Of a stretch of DNA of 64,000 nucleotides, positions 25,347 to 33,137 are shown piece by piece. Numbering within the stretch: the stretch's first letter is position 1; the number at the start of each line of letters is the position of its first letter. This DNA is from Anaerolineales bacterium (GTDB lineage: Bacteria; Chloroflexota; Anaerolineae; Anaerolineales; Villigracilaceae), in contig JACZJB010000140.1 in the NCBI GenBank assembly GCA_014860805.1, forward strand, positions 1 through 64,000. Direction: 5' to 3'. The notes under the pieces are model-generated. The model searched no databases. It was not told the DNA's origin and saw only the letters and a program-made list of their open reading frames with translations. The position numbers were made by a program, and so were the translations under genes.

Positions 25347-25487
25347 ATGAACCTTTCCTCGATCACCGATAATCTGTTCATCGGAAAAACACCATCCGCC
25401 GAAGATTATGGTCACCTGCGCATGTTGAAGTTTGCCAGCCAATGGGATTCGCGGAAACGATCCTTGTATAATTACGAATCACAATGA
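25347..25487 (+). pseudogene. Remnant of a dual-specificity phosphatase-like gene
   Basis: The frame starting at ATG 25347 encodes SSITDNLFIGKTPSAEDYGH followed by LRML. This is the N-terminal pattern of bacterial tyrosine/dual-specificity phosphatase-like proteins (I-T-x-N-L-x-I-G ... D-Y-x-x-L). After that the sequence is unrelated, stops 18 codons later, and no catalytic H-C-x5-R is present. The next gene begins 4 nt before its stop. It looks like a truncated relic; a small functional peptide is not excluded. Confidence 0.5.
25467..25472 (+). promoter_or_regulatory. -10 box (TATAAT) before SGNH-like lipoprotein gene
   Basis: TATAAT ends 11 nt before ATG 25484, predicting a leader of about 5 nt or less. 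It lies inside the phosphatase remnant, and no ribosome-binding site is visible. Confidence 0.5.
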
Positions 25488-26455
25488 AACGCAGATTATT
25501 TTTCTCTTTACTGGCTTATATAACCATCGCTGCCTGCCAGGCTGAAACTCTCCCAATCCCCACATCAACCCCAACGAATACGCCCGCGCGGCTGATACCC
25601 ACGCCGCGATATGAAATCCCTCCAGCTGCATCCGCAACCCAGGCACGTATCGCGACATCAATTGCTTCAACCACTGTTACACCAGCGACCACTCTTACCC
25701 AAGCATCTGCAATAAGAACAGCCACTCAAACTCCCCTCTCGGACGAGTGGAAAAAATTACCAGTACTTCCCGAACCTGATGAAAACATCCGCGCGATCTA
25801 CGAGAAAGGACAATCCCTCGACAACGATCCAAATGCGTTTTCCATTTTCGGCGATTGCCAATCCCGCCCCGATGAATTTTTCGGCGTATTTGAAACCGAC
25901 CCGTTTCTCGTGGAAAGCCTGCCTGCTGAACTCCGTGAAACCGTGGAACATTTCAATGGCTCTTTCAACCGCGAAAGTCCCACTTCACAGGATGGCACAA
26001 CGCCTGGCGCGCTTTTGTGGGATCAATGGCATCGCGGCGAATACGGCTGCACCTTTGCCGAAACCCCCGTGGAATGTGAACTGCGTATCCACCGTCCATC
26101 CTTCGTCATCATTCAGATCGGCACGCATTTCGAATCGCGCAACACCGAATATCTGCGCAAGATCATCACTCAACTGATCGATAATGGCGTCGTCCCCATC
26201 CTCGCCACCAAAGCAGACAACCGCGAACTGGATGACCGCATCAACCGTGACATGGCCCTGCTCGCCGACGAATTCAATTTGCCACTCTGGAACTTTTGGG
26301 CATCGCTTGCCGATCTTCCCAACCGCGGACTATACGTAATGGATGGCCGCGAAGAACAAGGCGCTATCTATCTCAATGAAGAGGCTCAGGAAATTCATCG
26401 CATGACCGGACTTGAAGCGCTGAATATTGTCTGGCGCGTTGCAACAGGGAGTTAA
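25484..26455 (+). CDS. Lipoprotein with SGNH-hydrolase-like region
   Basis: A 323-residue protein with signal peptide MKRRLFFSLLAYITIAAC (Cys18 predicted lipidated) and a long Thr/Pro/Ala linker to about residue 90. The remainder shows block-like similarity to SGNH/GDSL esterases: SIFGDCQS in place of GDS at block I, FVIIQIGTHFE at block III where Asn is usual, and a late Asn/Leu-Trp helix region. If the homology holds, the catalytic Ser is replaced by Cys (GDC) and block III Asn by His, so activity is doubtful. The upstream -10 box suggests nearly leaderless expression. Confidence 0.6.
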   Translation: MKRRLFFSLLAYITIAACQAETLPIPTSTPTNTPARLIPTPRYEIPPAASATQARIATSIASTTVTPATTLTQASAIRTATQTPLSDEWKKLPVLPEPDENIRAIYEKGQSLDNDPNAFSIFGDCQSRPDEFFGVFETDPFLVESLPAELRETVEHFNGSFNRESPTSQDGTTPGALLWDQWHRGEYGCTFAETPVECELRIHRPSFVIIQIGTHFESRNTEYLRKIITQLIDNGVVPILATKADNRELDDRINRDMALLADEFNLPLWNFWASLADLPNRGLYVMDGREEQGAIYLNEEAQEIHRMTGLEALNIVWRVATGS

Positions 26456-26489
26456 AAAAACAAGGGCGATGAATATCGCCCTTGTTTTT
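26456..26489. terminator. Bidirectional terminator
   Basis: A 15-bp perfect stem AAAAACAAGGGCGAT (26456-26470) / ATCGCCCTTGTTTTT (26475-26489) with GAAT tetraloop lies right after the stop at 26453-26455. It also serves the convergent LuxR-type gene. Confidence 0.92.
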
Positions 26490-26502
26490 GGAATGTCGTA
26501 AA

Positions 26503-27330
26503 TTATGCTGTGACTAATTTGCCGCCAGAGTGTTTTCCAAATGTTCTGCTTAAAAAGAACACAATCAGCATCTCGGCAATTGTAATGAGCCACGGAGTAT
26601 CTGAAGTTATGTTCAAGCTTGTAGAAAGGCAAGGTAAACCTTCTGCCGATGTCAGCCATTCAGCAGTAGCGTGAATGGCTGGAATTGATATGGAAGCGGA
26701 GCCCATATACGGGAGAATAACAAGCAAATAGACTTGGTCGAACCCCCAAGCGACAATCGGCGTTGATGCTGCGATCAAAATAATCAAAAGTGGATGAAAT
26801 GGCTTGTTATGTTTCAGTAATTCACCAAATCGTATGCTTCCAAAAACGAGCAATATCTCCAACAAAAGATACGAGCCCCAGAAATACAGCCCAAGTTCAA
26901 ATAAGATAAATCGAAGCATCAAGCCGGTGAAAGAGAGCGCCAACAGACTGAATACGATGATGTGATTCCGCAGGTAATTTTCCATATCTTCGAATGAGAT
27001 TTTGATCGTCATGACAGCCTCTTTTCGGATGAGAGAAATCAGGTTTCTCCAGGATTCTGCCGCTCGCATCTGAGCGGCATGGCTGTCATTATCGTTTTTT
27101 TCGTCTTCAAAAACAACTGTGGATTCCCCGAGGGTATCGGGAATTCCCCCCGTTTGCCTGCCAAGTTTAAGGATCAACTCCACACGTGAAGCCACCTGCA
27201 TTTTGAAATAGATATTTTTCAAGTGAAATTCAACAGTCCGTTCGGAAACCCCAAGCGACAACGCAATTTGTTTATTGCTCTTCCCTGATAAAAGCAAATC
27301 AACAACTTGTTTTTCACGCGGACTCAACAT
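26503..27330 (-). CDS. LuxR-type HTH protein with C-terminal membrane domain
   Basis: A 275-residue protein. Residues 1-56 are a complete LuxR/GerE helix-turn-helix (LSPREKQVVDLLLSGKSNKQIALSLGVSERTVEFHLKNIY), which normally sits at a C-terminus; here it is N-terminal. A charged linker (about 70-115) leads to four or five hydrophobic helices (about 125-265). It may be a membrane-tethered regulator in which the membrane part controls DNA binding. AGAAGG precedes the start. It follows a small unknown gene and mutS2 on the same strand. The regulated genes are unknown. Confidence 0.75.
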   Translation of the reverse strand: MLSPREKQVVDLLLSGKSNKQIALSLGVSERTVEFHLKNIYFKMQVASRVELILKLGRQTGGIPDTLGESTVVFEDEKNDNDSHAAQMRAAESWRNLISLIRKEAVMTIKISFEDMENYLRNHIIVFSLLALSFTGLMLRFILFELGLYFWGSYLLLEILLVFGSIRFGELLKHNKPFHPLLIILIAASTPIVAWGFDQVYLLVILPYMGSASISIPAIHATAEWLTSAEGLPCLSTSLNITSDTPWLITIAEMLIVFFLSRTFGKHSGGKLVTA

Positions 27331-27339
27331 GCAAACCTT

Positions 27340-27582
27340 CTAACCCTTCAACGGCGGCGCATCTTTATCGTACACGAAGACCTGCACATCCATGCCATCG
27401 CTGTTCAACATATCAATGGCAGGCTGAAAGGTCGCATCCTTGATCTTCTGCATATCACCAGCAGGCGCATACACCGAGAGCCGCGCTTCCTCGTCCGACA
27501 TTTTTGCGGCTTTGATCTCCGCGCTGGCACTGGCGGCTTTGATCAAGTCTGTCATTTTCTTAATGGCATCATCAATGGACAT
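27340..27582 (-). CDS. Small conserved-looking protein of unknown function
   Basis: An 80-residue acidic protein. I choose ATG 27582 because AGGGAG lies 6 nt upstream; a TTG at 27606 would place that site inside the gene. It is predicted alpha/beta, with an amphipathic N-terminal helix rich in Ala/Lys (MSIDDAIKKMTDLIKAAS) and strands later (DVQVFVYDK). No domain is recognised. It sits between mutS2 (37 nt) and the LuxR-type gene (9 nt), so it is co-transcribed. Confidence 0.6.
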   Translation of the reverse strand: MSIDDAIKKMTDLIKAASASAEIKAAKMSDEEARLSVYAPAGDMQKIKDATFQPAIDMLNSDGMDVQVFVYDKDAPPLKG

Positions 27583-27619
27583 AAGCTGCTCCCTGTTGAG
27601 TTTCAAAAATTATACAACA

Positions 27620-30070
27620 TCATCCAGCGTTCATCTTCGCAACGGTCACGCCTTCGCCGCCTTCTTTGTCGCCGCCCTCTTCAAACGCTTTGACATACGC
27701 GTGACCGCGCAAAGCTTCACGCACAGCTTGTCTCAACTTGCCCGTCCCTTTGCCATGAATGATACGAACGAAGGGCAATCCTGAAAGATACGCCTGCTCC
27801 AAATATCGTTCCATCTTATCCAGTGCGTCGTCAGACATCAACCCGCGCAAATCCACTTCCATGCCAGGCGATTTGGAACCGACCGTGGCAGCCGTTTCAC
27901 GAGTTGCAACTTTCTTTTTCTCTTCAACGACAACGGGCTCACCAGATCGTTTTATCAGATCGGACAGCCTCGCCCGCACGCGGATCGTCCCAATCTGTAC
28001 TTCCGCATCAGACTCACCCAAAGCTGTCACTACACCTTCAGCATTCAACGTGATGACGGTGACTTTCTCTCCGAGCCTCAATGCTTGATTACTGACCGCT
28101 GAAGGCTGACTGCTCTTTCGTTGGACGGGAGCCTCCACCTTCTCTTCCATCTTTTCCATTTTCTCTTCAATGGCACGGATGGCAGTGAGCGGCTGACTGG
28201 CTTTTTTGAGCTGTGATTTCAACGAGTCAATATTACGTTTGAGCACAGCCACTTCCAACTCGCCTTCGGCACGGGCCCTGGCAATCGTTGCGCGGCGTTC
28301 GTCTTCTATTTTCTCAAGACGCTTTTCCAACTCCACATTTTGTGCTTCGAGTTTGGCGCGCTGCTTTTCCAGCTTCTCACGCTCACGCGAGGTGCGATTG
28401 CGTTCCTTGCGAATATCATCGAGCAATTTATCTGCCCGCAGATCCAGCGGGTTGATCTCTGCCTTTGCCGCCTCAATGATCGGCTGTGGAAGACCGAGCT
28501 TCTGCGCGATCAACAAAGCGTTGGACCTGCCCGGGAGTCCCAGAGTCAGCTTGTAGGTAGGACGAAGCGTTTTGATGTCAAATTCAAGAGAAGCATTGAC
28601 TACTCCATCCGTGGAATGGGCGAATGTTTTTAGTTCAGGGTAATGCGTGGCAACAAGAGTCATCGCGCCCGTATCGAGCAGGTGCGTGAGGATGGCGCGC
28701 GCGATGGCTGCACCTTCCTGCGGATCTGTGCCTGAACCGAGTTCATCGAAGATGACCAGCGAGCGATGATCGATCTGTTTGAGGATGCGGATGATGTTGG
28801 TGATATGTCCGCTGAACGTAGAAAGCGATTGCTCGATGGATTGTTCATCGCCGATATCGGCATACACCGAATGGAAGCATGGCAGTTCCGAACCGCTTTG
28901 CACGGGAATATGCAAACCCGACTGAGCCATTAACACCAGCAAGCCAACGGTCTTCAACGAAACTGTTTTACCACCTGTGTTCGGGCCCGTGATGACAATG
29001 GCGCGCGTGCCTGGCTTGGGGTCAACGTCAATGGGCACCACCGTATCTTCGGGGATGAATGGATGGCGGGCATGAATAAGTTCCAGGGTTGGAAAGTTGG
29101 CAGGTTGAAGGTTGGAAGGTTGTTCAACTTTTGATTCTTCAACTTGCTCAGAACGTCGTTTTGAACCTGTAACTTTCAAACCTGAAACCTTCAACTCATG
29201 CAAGATCGGCTCATTCGCACGCAGATCATCGGCATACTTTGCTTTCGCGAGGATCAAATCCATCATGGCGAGGTTTTCAACACCGTACTTCAACTCGCTA
29301 GCGTGCTCCCCCACCAGAGCAGAGACCTCTGCAAGGATACGGCGTTCTTCGTCGCGTTCCTTTAATTCCAACTCGCGCATTTCGTTGTTGAGTTCCACAA
29401 CAGGCAGTGGTTCAACGAACAAAGTTGCGCCGCTGGCAGATTGATCGTGAATCACAGCCTTGATACTGCCCTTGAATTCAGCACGCAAAGGAATCACATA
29501 GCGTCCATCACGCTGGGTGATGATCGGCTCCTGCAACTTCTTCGCAGACTCGGTCAGGTAACGCTGCAAGCGGGACATCAACCGTCCGTGGGCGATCTTG
29601 ATCTCGCGGCGCAAGGCTCCCAATTTCACGGAAGCAGAATCCAAGACTTCGCCGCGGTCAGAAAGGATGCGCGTGATCGCGTCCACAATACCATGGGATT
29701 CTGGCAATGCCTCGGCAAGTTTAGCGAGGCGCGGAAATTCGTCCATTTTGTGGTCGAATGATTTTTTGATCTCGCGGCATGAGATAAGCGTGGCTTTGAT
29801 ATCCAGCAGTTGCTGCGGGTCGAGCACGCCGCTGCGTGCGGCAAGGTCTGCGGCGGGGCGAATGTCTCTCGCGGCGCCAACACCAATATCGTTCACTGCC
29901 AAAACTTTGCGGGCTTCGGTCGTCTCTGCGAGGCGTGCCTTGGCAAGCTCAAACGAGTCCGTGGGTTCGAGGCTGCGCGCCAAACTCATCGACGCGGAGA
30001 AATCGCAGTAGCCTGCGAGCCGCTCGAGAATCTTCGGGTATTCGAGTACGTTGAGTGTCTTGCTGTCCAT
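27620..30070 (-). CDS. mutS2: Endonuclease MutS2
   Basis: About 816 residues; the likely start is ATG 30070 (MDSKTLNVLEYPKILERL), an upstream frame adding 18 odd residues. It has the MutS2 core, the ABC-type ATPase with Walker A GPNTGGKTVSLKT, the signature/Walker B region VIFDELGSGTDPQEG, a long coiled coil (about 560-660, Glu/Lys/Arg-rich) and a C-terminal Smr nuclease domain with LRGLMSDDAL and IIHGKGTGKLRQAV. MutS2 acts on branched DNA or on collided ribosomes. An in-frame insert of about 35 residues between ILHEL and LELIHARHP is repeat-derived (see 29092-29193). Confidence 0.95.
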   Translation of the reverse strand: MDSKTLNVLEYPKILERLAGYCDFSASMSLARSLEPTDSFELAKARLAETTEARKVLAVNDIGVGAARDIRPAADLAARSGVLDPQQLLDIKATLISCREIKKSFDHKMDEFPRLAKLAEALPESHGIVDAITRILSDRGEVLDSASVKLGALRREIKIAHGRLMSRLQRYLTESAKKLQEPIITQRDGRYVIPLRAEFKGSIKAVIHDQSASGATLFVEPLPVVELNNEMRELELKERDEERRILAEVSALVGEHASELKYGVENLAMMDLILAKAKYADDLRANEPILHELKVSGLKVTGSKRRSEQVEESKVEQPSNLQPANFPTLELIHARHPFIPEDTVVPIDVDPKPGTRAIVITGPNTGGKTVSLKTVGLLVLMAQSGLHIPVQSGSELPCFHSVYADIGDEQSIEQSLSTFSGHITNIIRILKQIDHRSLVIFDELGSGTDPQEGAAIARAILTHLLDTGAMTLVATHYPELKTFAHSTDGVVNASLEFDIKTLRPTYKLTLGLPGRSNALLIAQKLGLPQPIIEAAKAEINPLDLRADKLLDDIRKERNRTSREREKLEKQRAKLEAQNVELEKRLEKIEDERRATIARARAEGELEVAVLKRNIDSLKSQLKKASQPLTAIRAIEEKMEKMEEKVEAPVQRKSSQPSAVSNQALRLGEKVTVITLNAEGVVTALGESDAEVQIGTIRVRARLSDLIKRSGEPVVVEEKKKVATRETAATVGSKSPGMEVDLRGLMSDDALDKMERYLEQAYLSGLPFVRIIHGKGTGKLRQAVREALRGHAYVKAFEEGGDKEGGEGVTVAKMNAG
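29092..29193. repeat. Dispersed GGTTGAAGGTTGGAA-type repeat inside mutS2
   Basis: On the plus strand the stretch reads as repeated GGTTGGAAAGTTGGCAGG and GTTGAAGGTTGGAAGG-like words, then TTTCAAACCTGAAACC. It encodes the low-complexity insert of MutS2 just before LELIHARHP. A related word, TTCAACTTTCAACTTTCC, occurs in the intergenic region near 12068. It looks like an intergenic microrepeat that entered the gene in frame. Confidence 0.7.
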
Positions 30071-30135
30071 AATGGAGATTATAAACCACGGAGTACTTGC
30101 AGGCGTGCAAGTTTGGTGCTGCATTAACTGGAAAG

Positions 30136-30144
30136 TGCTAGAAT
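30136..30144 (+). promoter_or_regulatory. Extended -10 promoter for TPR lipoprotein gene
   Basis: TGCTAGAAT is an extended -10 box about 42 nt before the ATG at 30187; the start codon is preceded by AAGGAGG. The -35 region is not convincing. Confidence 0.5.
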
Positions 30145-30186
30145 TAATTAAAACACTATTCTTTAGCCCTTTACAAGGAGGGTAAT

Positions 30187-31647
30187 ATGAAAAACACCTT
30201 TCGAAGTTTGATCCTCATCCTTTTGCTGGGAAGCCTGGTCGTAAGTTGTTTATCAACACAGAGTAAGGATTCAAATCAATCCCCCACATCTTCAGCAAGA
30301 ATTGGATTTAATCCAGGCGATCCTACTTCTACGCCGCCCGGTTCCGAAATCTCTGACACAGATTTTCAAGTAGGCGTCCAGGCTTATCGCGACAAGGATT
30401 TTGAAAAAGTCCGAGAGTTAATGGAAAAAGTAGCAGCCAGATATCCACAACTTGCACCACCACACTGGTATCTTGGACGAGCTTATTATGAGTCCGGTAA
30501 TTATGAAATGGCCATGGAGCAGATGGAGAAGGCGCTTTTCATTGATCCAAATTATGCGCTTGCATATGCAGATAGAGGCTTGATCTACTCTGTACTCGGT
30601 GATGATGAAGCAGCATTGACAGATTATCAGCGAGCCCTAAACCTCGACCCAAGTCTTGCAAAAGTGCGCCACAATCTAGGTTTTTATTATTTTGAGCAGG
30701 GTAAATGGGAACTAGCGTATAAAGAATATGATATCGCTATACACATCGACCCTAATCGATATGTTACGTGGGGTGCAAGAGGTGATGTTTTAAGTACGCT
30801 GGGTAGGTACTCCGAGTGCGTAGCAAGTGCAGATACAGCCATATCCATAAACAACGAATATTGGCCCGCTTATTTGGTTCGGAGTCTATGTTATGCAGAG
30901 TCGGGGGATGCTCAAGCCGCTTTTTCGGATATTTCCGTGGTAACCAGCAATAATCCTGAAGATTCAAGCATAATGGCCCAATCATGTTTTATTGCACAGA
31001 AAATTAATTTTAGTGATGAAGCCATTGAATTCTGTACGCAATCCATTCTTCTTACGCCGGATGATTTTAAATCATATATCAATCGAGGAAATGTTTATTT
31101 TAATAAAGGCGAATATGATAAAGCCTTGGAGGATTTCACCAAAGCACTTGAATTTGGAGAGGCGCCTGCAGCATATTTCAACCGTGGAAATGTATATATG
31201 AAGACATATAAATTCAATGAGGCGATCGAAGATTATCAGCACTCACTTGACTTATTGCCCAGAGGAAAGGTTTATTACGCACTCGGGTTTGCATATTTAC
31301 AGATAAATGAATTTAAAAACGCTTCGCTTGCTTTTGAACAGGGAGATACACTTGAGCCGTGGTTGATTTCTGATGAAATTCGTTTATATGGCAAAGCGCG
31401 GGCATACTTTGGGCTTGAGCAGCTTGAAACTGCTCTGGAGCTTTGCACAGAATTGATCGAAAAATATCAAAATGGAGAAGCTTATTATTTTCGAGCAAGG
31501 ACATATGAAGAATTAGAAAGCTATGCCGAGGCCATTCAAGATTACAACACCTTTATCGAGATGGCAAATGGCAAACTTGAAGACTCATACATTCAAATGC
31601 TTGCTAATGACGCAAACAATAGAAGGGCAGAATTAATATCCAAATGA
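30187..31647 (+). CDS. TPR-repeat lipoprotein
   Basis: A 486-residue exported protein with signal peptide MKNTFRSLILILLLGSLVVSC (VVSC lipobox, Cys21). From residue about 60 it is almost entirely tetratricopeptide repeats, roughly ten units with the A-x-x-x-x-G-x-x-Y and A-L-x-x-D-P patterns (for example ALFIDPNYALAYADRG, ALNLDPSLAKVRHNLG). TPR proteins act as docking scaffolds. Base composition is lower in GC than the neighbours. It has a strong ribosome-binding site (AAGGAGGGTAAT) and overlaps the SDR start by 4 nt. Confidence 0.85.
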   Translation: MKNTFRSLILILLLGSLVVSCLSTQSKDSNQSPTSSARIGFNPGDPTSTPPGSEISDTDFQVGVQAYRDKDFEKVRELMEKVAARYPQLAPPHWYLGRAYYESGNYEMAMEQMEKALFIDPNYALAYADRGLIYSVLGDDEAALTDYQRALNLDPSLAKVRHNLGFYYFEQGKWELAYKEYDIAIHIDPNRYVTWGARGDVLSTLGRYSECVASADTAISINNEYWPAYLVRSLCYAESGDAQAAFSDISVVTSNNPEDSSIMAQSCFIAQKINFSDEAIEFCTQSILLTPDDFKSYINRGNVYFNKGEYDKALEDFTKALEFGEAPAAYFNRGNVYMKTYKFNEAIEDYQHSLDLLPRGKVYYALGFAYLQINEFKNASLAFEQGDTLEPWLISDEIRLYGKARAYFGLEQLETALELCTELIEKYQNGEAYYFRARTYEELESYAEAIQDYNTFIEMANGKLEDSYIQMLANDANNRRAELISK

Positions 31648-32435
31648 GCACCGCTATGTCAAAAAAAATACTTGGCAAGACCGCCATCATAACGGGCGCC
31701 ACATCAGGAATTGGAAAAGCCACTGCGCTTCGTTTCGCAGACGAGGGAGCTGATCTGGTTTTAACGGGAAGACGCTCCAGCTTGGGCAGTGCTGTCGAAG
31801 CGGAATGCAGGCAAAAGGGAGTCCGATGCGTTTTCGTGGAGACAGATCACACAAAGCCAGAGGAATGTCAAAGAGTCGTGGATATCGCGCTTAAGGAATT
31901 CAATCGCATTGATATTTTATTTAATAATGCTGGAATCGTCACCAAAGGGACAGCGGATACGACGCCCGAAGAAGTTTGGATGGATACGCTGAACATCAAC
32001 GTGACGGCGGTGTGGCGCATGTGCAAGCTGGTCATCCCGCAGATGAAAAAGCAGGGCAAGGGCGTGATCGTCAACAACGGTTCGGATTGGTCTGTGGTGG
32101 CAGGGAAGAATGCCTTTCCGTACATCATGAGCAAGGGCGCGGTGGGGATGATGACGAAGGCGATGGCGCTGGATTATGCCCGCGAGGGAATCCGCGTGAA
32201 TGCCGTTTGCCCGGGGGATACGTTTGTGGACCGTTGGATCGAGAAGGGCTATTTCGAAGGCTCCGACCCCGTAACGATGGAAGAAGCCATAAAAGAATCA
32301 AGCGAGTACATTCCAATGGGACGTTTTGGAAAACCAGAGGAAATTGCAAATGCTGTTCTATTTTTGGCTTCGGACGAATCTACTTTTGTGACGGGCCACT
32401 TACTATTGGTGGATGGCGGCAATACGGCGCAGTAA
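31644..32435 (+). CDS. Short-chain dehydrogenase/reductase (classical SDR)
   Basis: A 263-residue classical SDR: cofactor loop TGATSGIGKA, NNAG (about 93-96), Ser in NNGSDWS, and Y-x-x-x-K in YIMSK. RRSS after beta2 suggests NADP(H) preference; this is inference. It may start at ATG 31656 instead. The substrate is not shown. Two genes downstream is acetolactate decarboxylase, so an acetoin/diacetyl reductase role is one testable option, but general sugar or steroid-like SDR functions are equally possible. Confidence 0.85.
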   Translation: MSTAMSKKILGKTAIITGATSGIGKATALRFADEGADLVLTGRRSSLGSAVEAECRQKGVRCVFVETDHTKPEECQRVVDIALKEFNRIDILFNNAGIVTKGTADTTPEEVWMDTLNINVTAVWRMCKLVIPQMKKQGKGVIVNNGSDWSVVAGKNAFPYIMSKGAVGMMTKAMALDYAREGIRVNAVCPGDTFVDRWIEKGYFEGSDPVTMEEAIKESSEYIPMGRFGKPEEIANAVLFLASDESTFVTGHLLLVDGGNTAQ

Positions 32436-32439
32436 AGAT

Positions 32440-32445
32440 ATAATC
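32440..32445 (+). promoter_or_regulatory. -10 box (TATAAT) upstream of HAD gene
   Basis: TATAAT directly after the SDR stop, 35 nt before ATG 32481, suggests the HAD-acetolactate decarboxylase pair can be transcribed separately. No clear -35. Confidence 0.4.
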
Positions 32446-32480
32446 CAGCAATTCAATACAACTCAGATGGAGAAAAAATT

Positions 32481-33137
32481 ATGATCGTCGTGTCCGATAT
32501 GATGGGGACGCTGACCACCGGCTCCCCCTTTTTAGGTTTGGTGGATTGGGTAAAGAATAACCAAAGCAAACTTCGCGCCAATTGGTATCTTGCATCTATT
32601 ATGCCTTCATACTTGCTCGCAAAAAACGGAATCATTGACTGGCAGGAATGGGGGCAGAAGCTTATGGTGGATAGCCTCGGCTACATCAAAGATGCCAATC
32701 CTGAAATCGTGAAACACGCCTCCGAATGGACAGTGGAACATAACCTATGGAAGAAACGCCGTGAGGATGTTGTGGTGCGTCTCGTTAAGCATCGTGAGGA
32801 TGGCGCGAAGGTGTATATTGCCAGCAGCGTGGTCGAGCCGTTCATCGAGCCATTCGCACAGCGTATCGGCGCGCAGACCATTGGAACGCCAGTTAAGATC
32901 GAGAACGGACGCTTGCAAATGGTCAGTGAGTTGATGAAGGATGAAAAGAAGATCGAGCAGGTTCTCAGCCGCCTCGCCGTCGACCGCGTGGATGTTGCCT
33001 ACGGCGACACGATCCTGGACGTCCCTTTGCTGGAACATGCCGATTATCCCGTGGCGGTGTACCCGGATGCAAAGTTGAAACAGATCGCTTTGGATAAGGG
33101 CTGGGAAATTACCGGCGATACACCAAAGTATGGATGA
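32481..33137 (+). CDS. HAD-superfamily protein (phosphoserine-phosphatase-like)
   Basis: A 218-residue HAD protein with a C1-type helical cap. Motif II is IASSVVEP and motif IV is AYGDTILDVPLL, intact. Motif I reads VSDMMGTLTTG: the nucleophile Asp is present but the usual second Asp (general acid/base) is Met. Motif III Lys is probably in PVKIENG. Loss of the second Asp normally impairs phosphatase turnover, so the reaction may differ. The acetolactate decarboxylase frame overlaps its stop by 4 nt. Confidence 0.78.
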   Translation: MIVVSDMMGTLTTGSPFLGLVDWVKNNQSKLRANWYLASIMPSYLLAKNGIIDWQEWGQKLMVDSLGYIKDANPEIVKHASEWTVEHNLWKKRREDVVVRLVKHREDGAKVYIASSVVEPFIEPFAQRIGAQTIGTPVKIENGRLQMVSELMKDEKKIEQVLSRLAVDRVDVAYGDTILDVPLLEHADYPVAVYPDAKLKQIALDKGWEITGDTPKYG

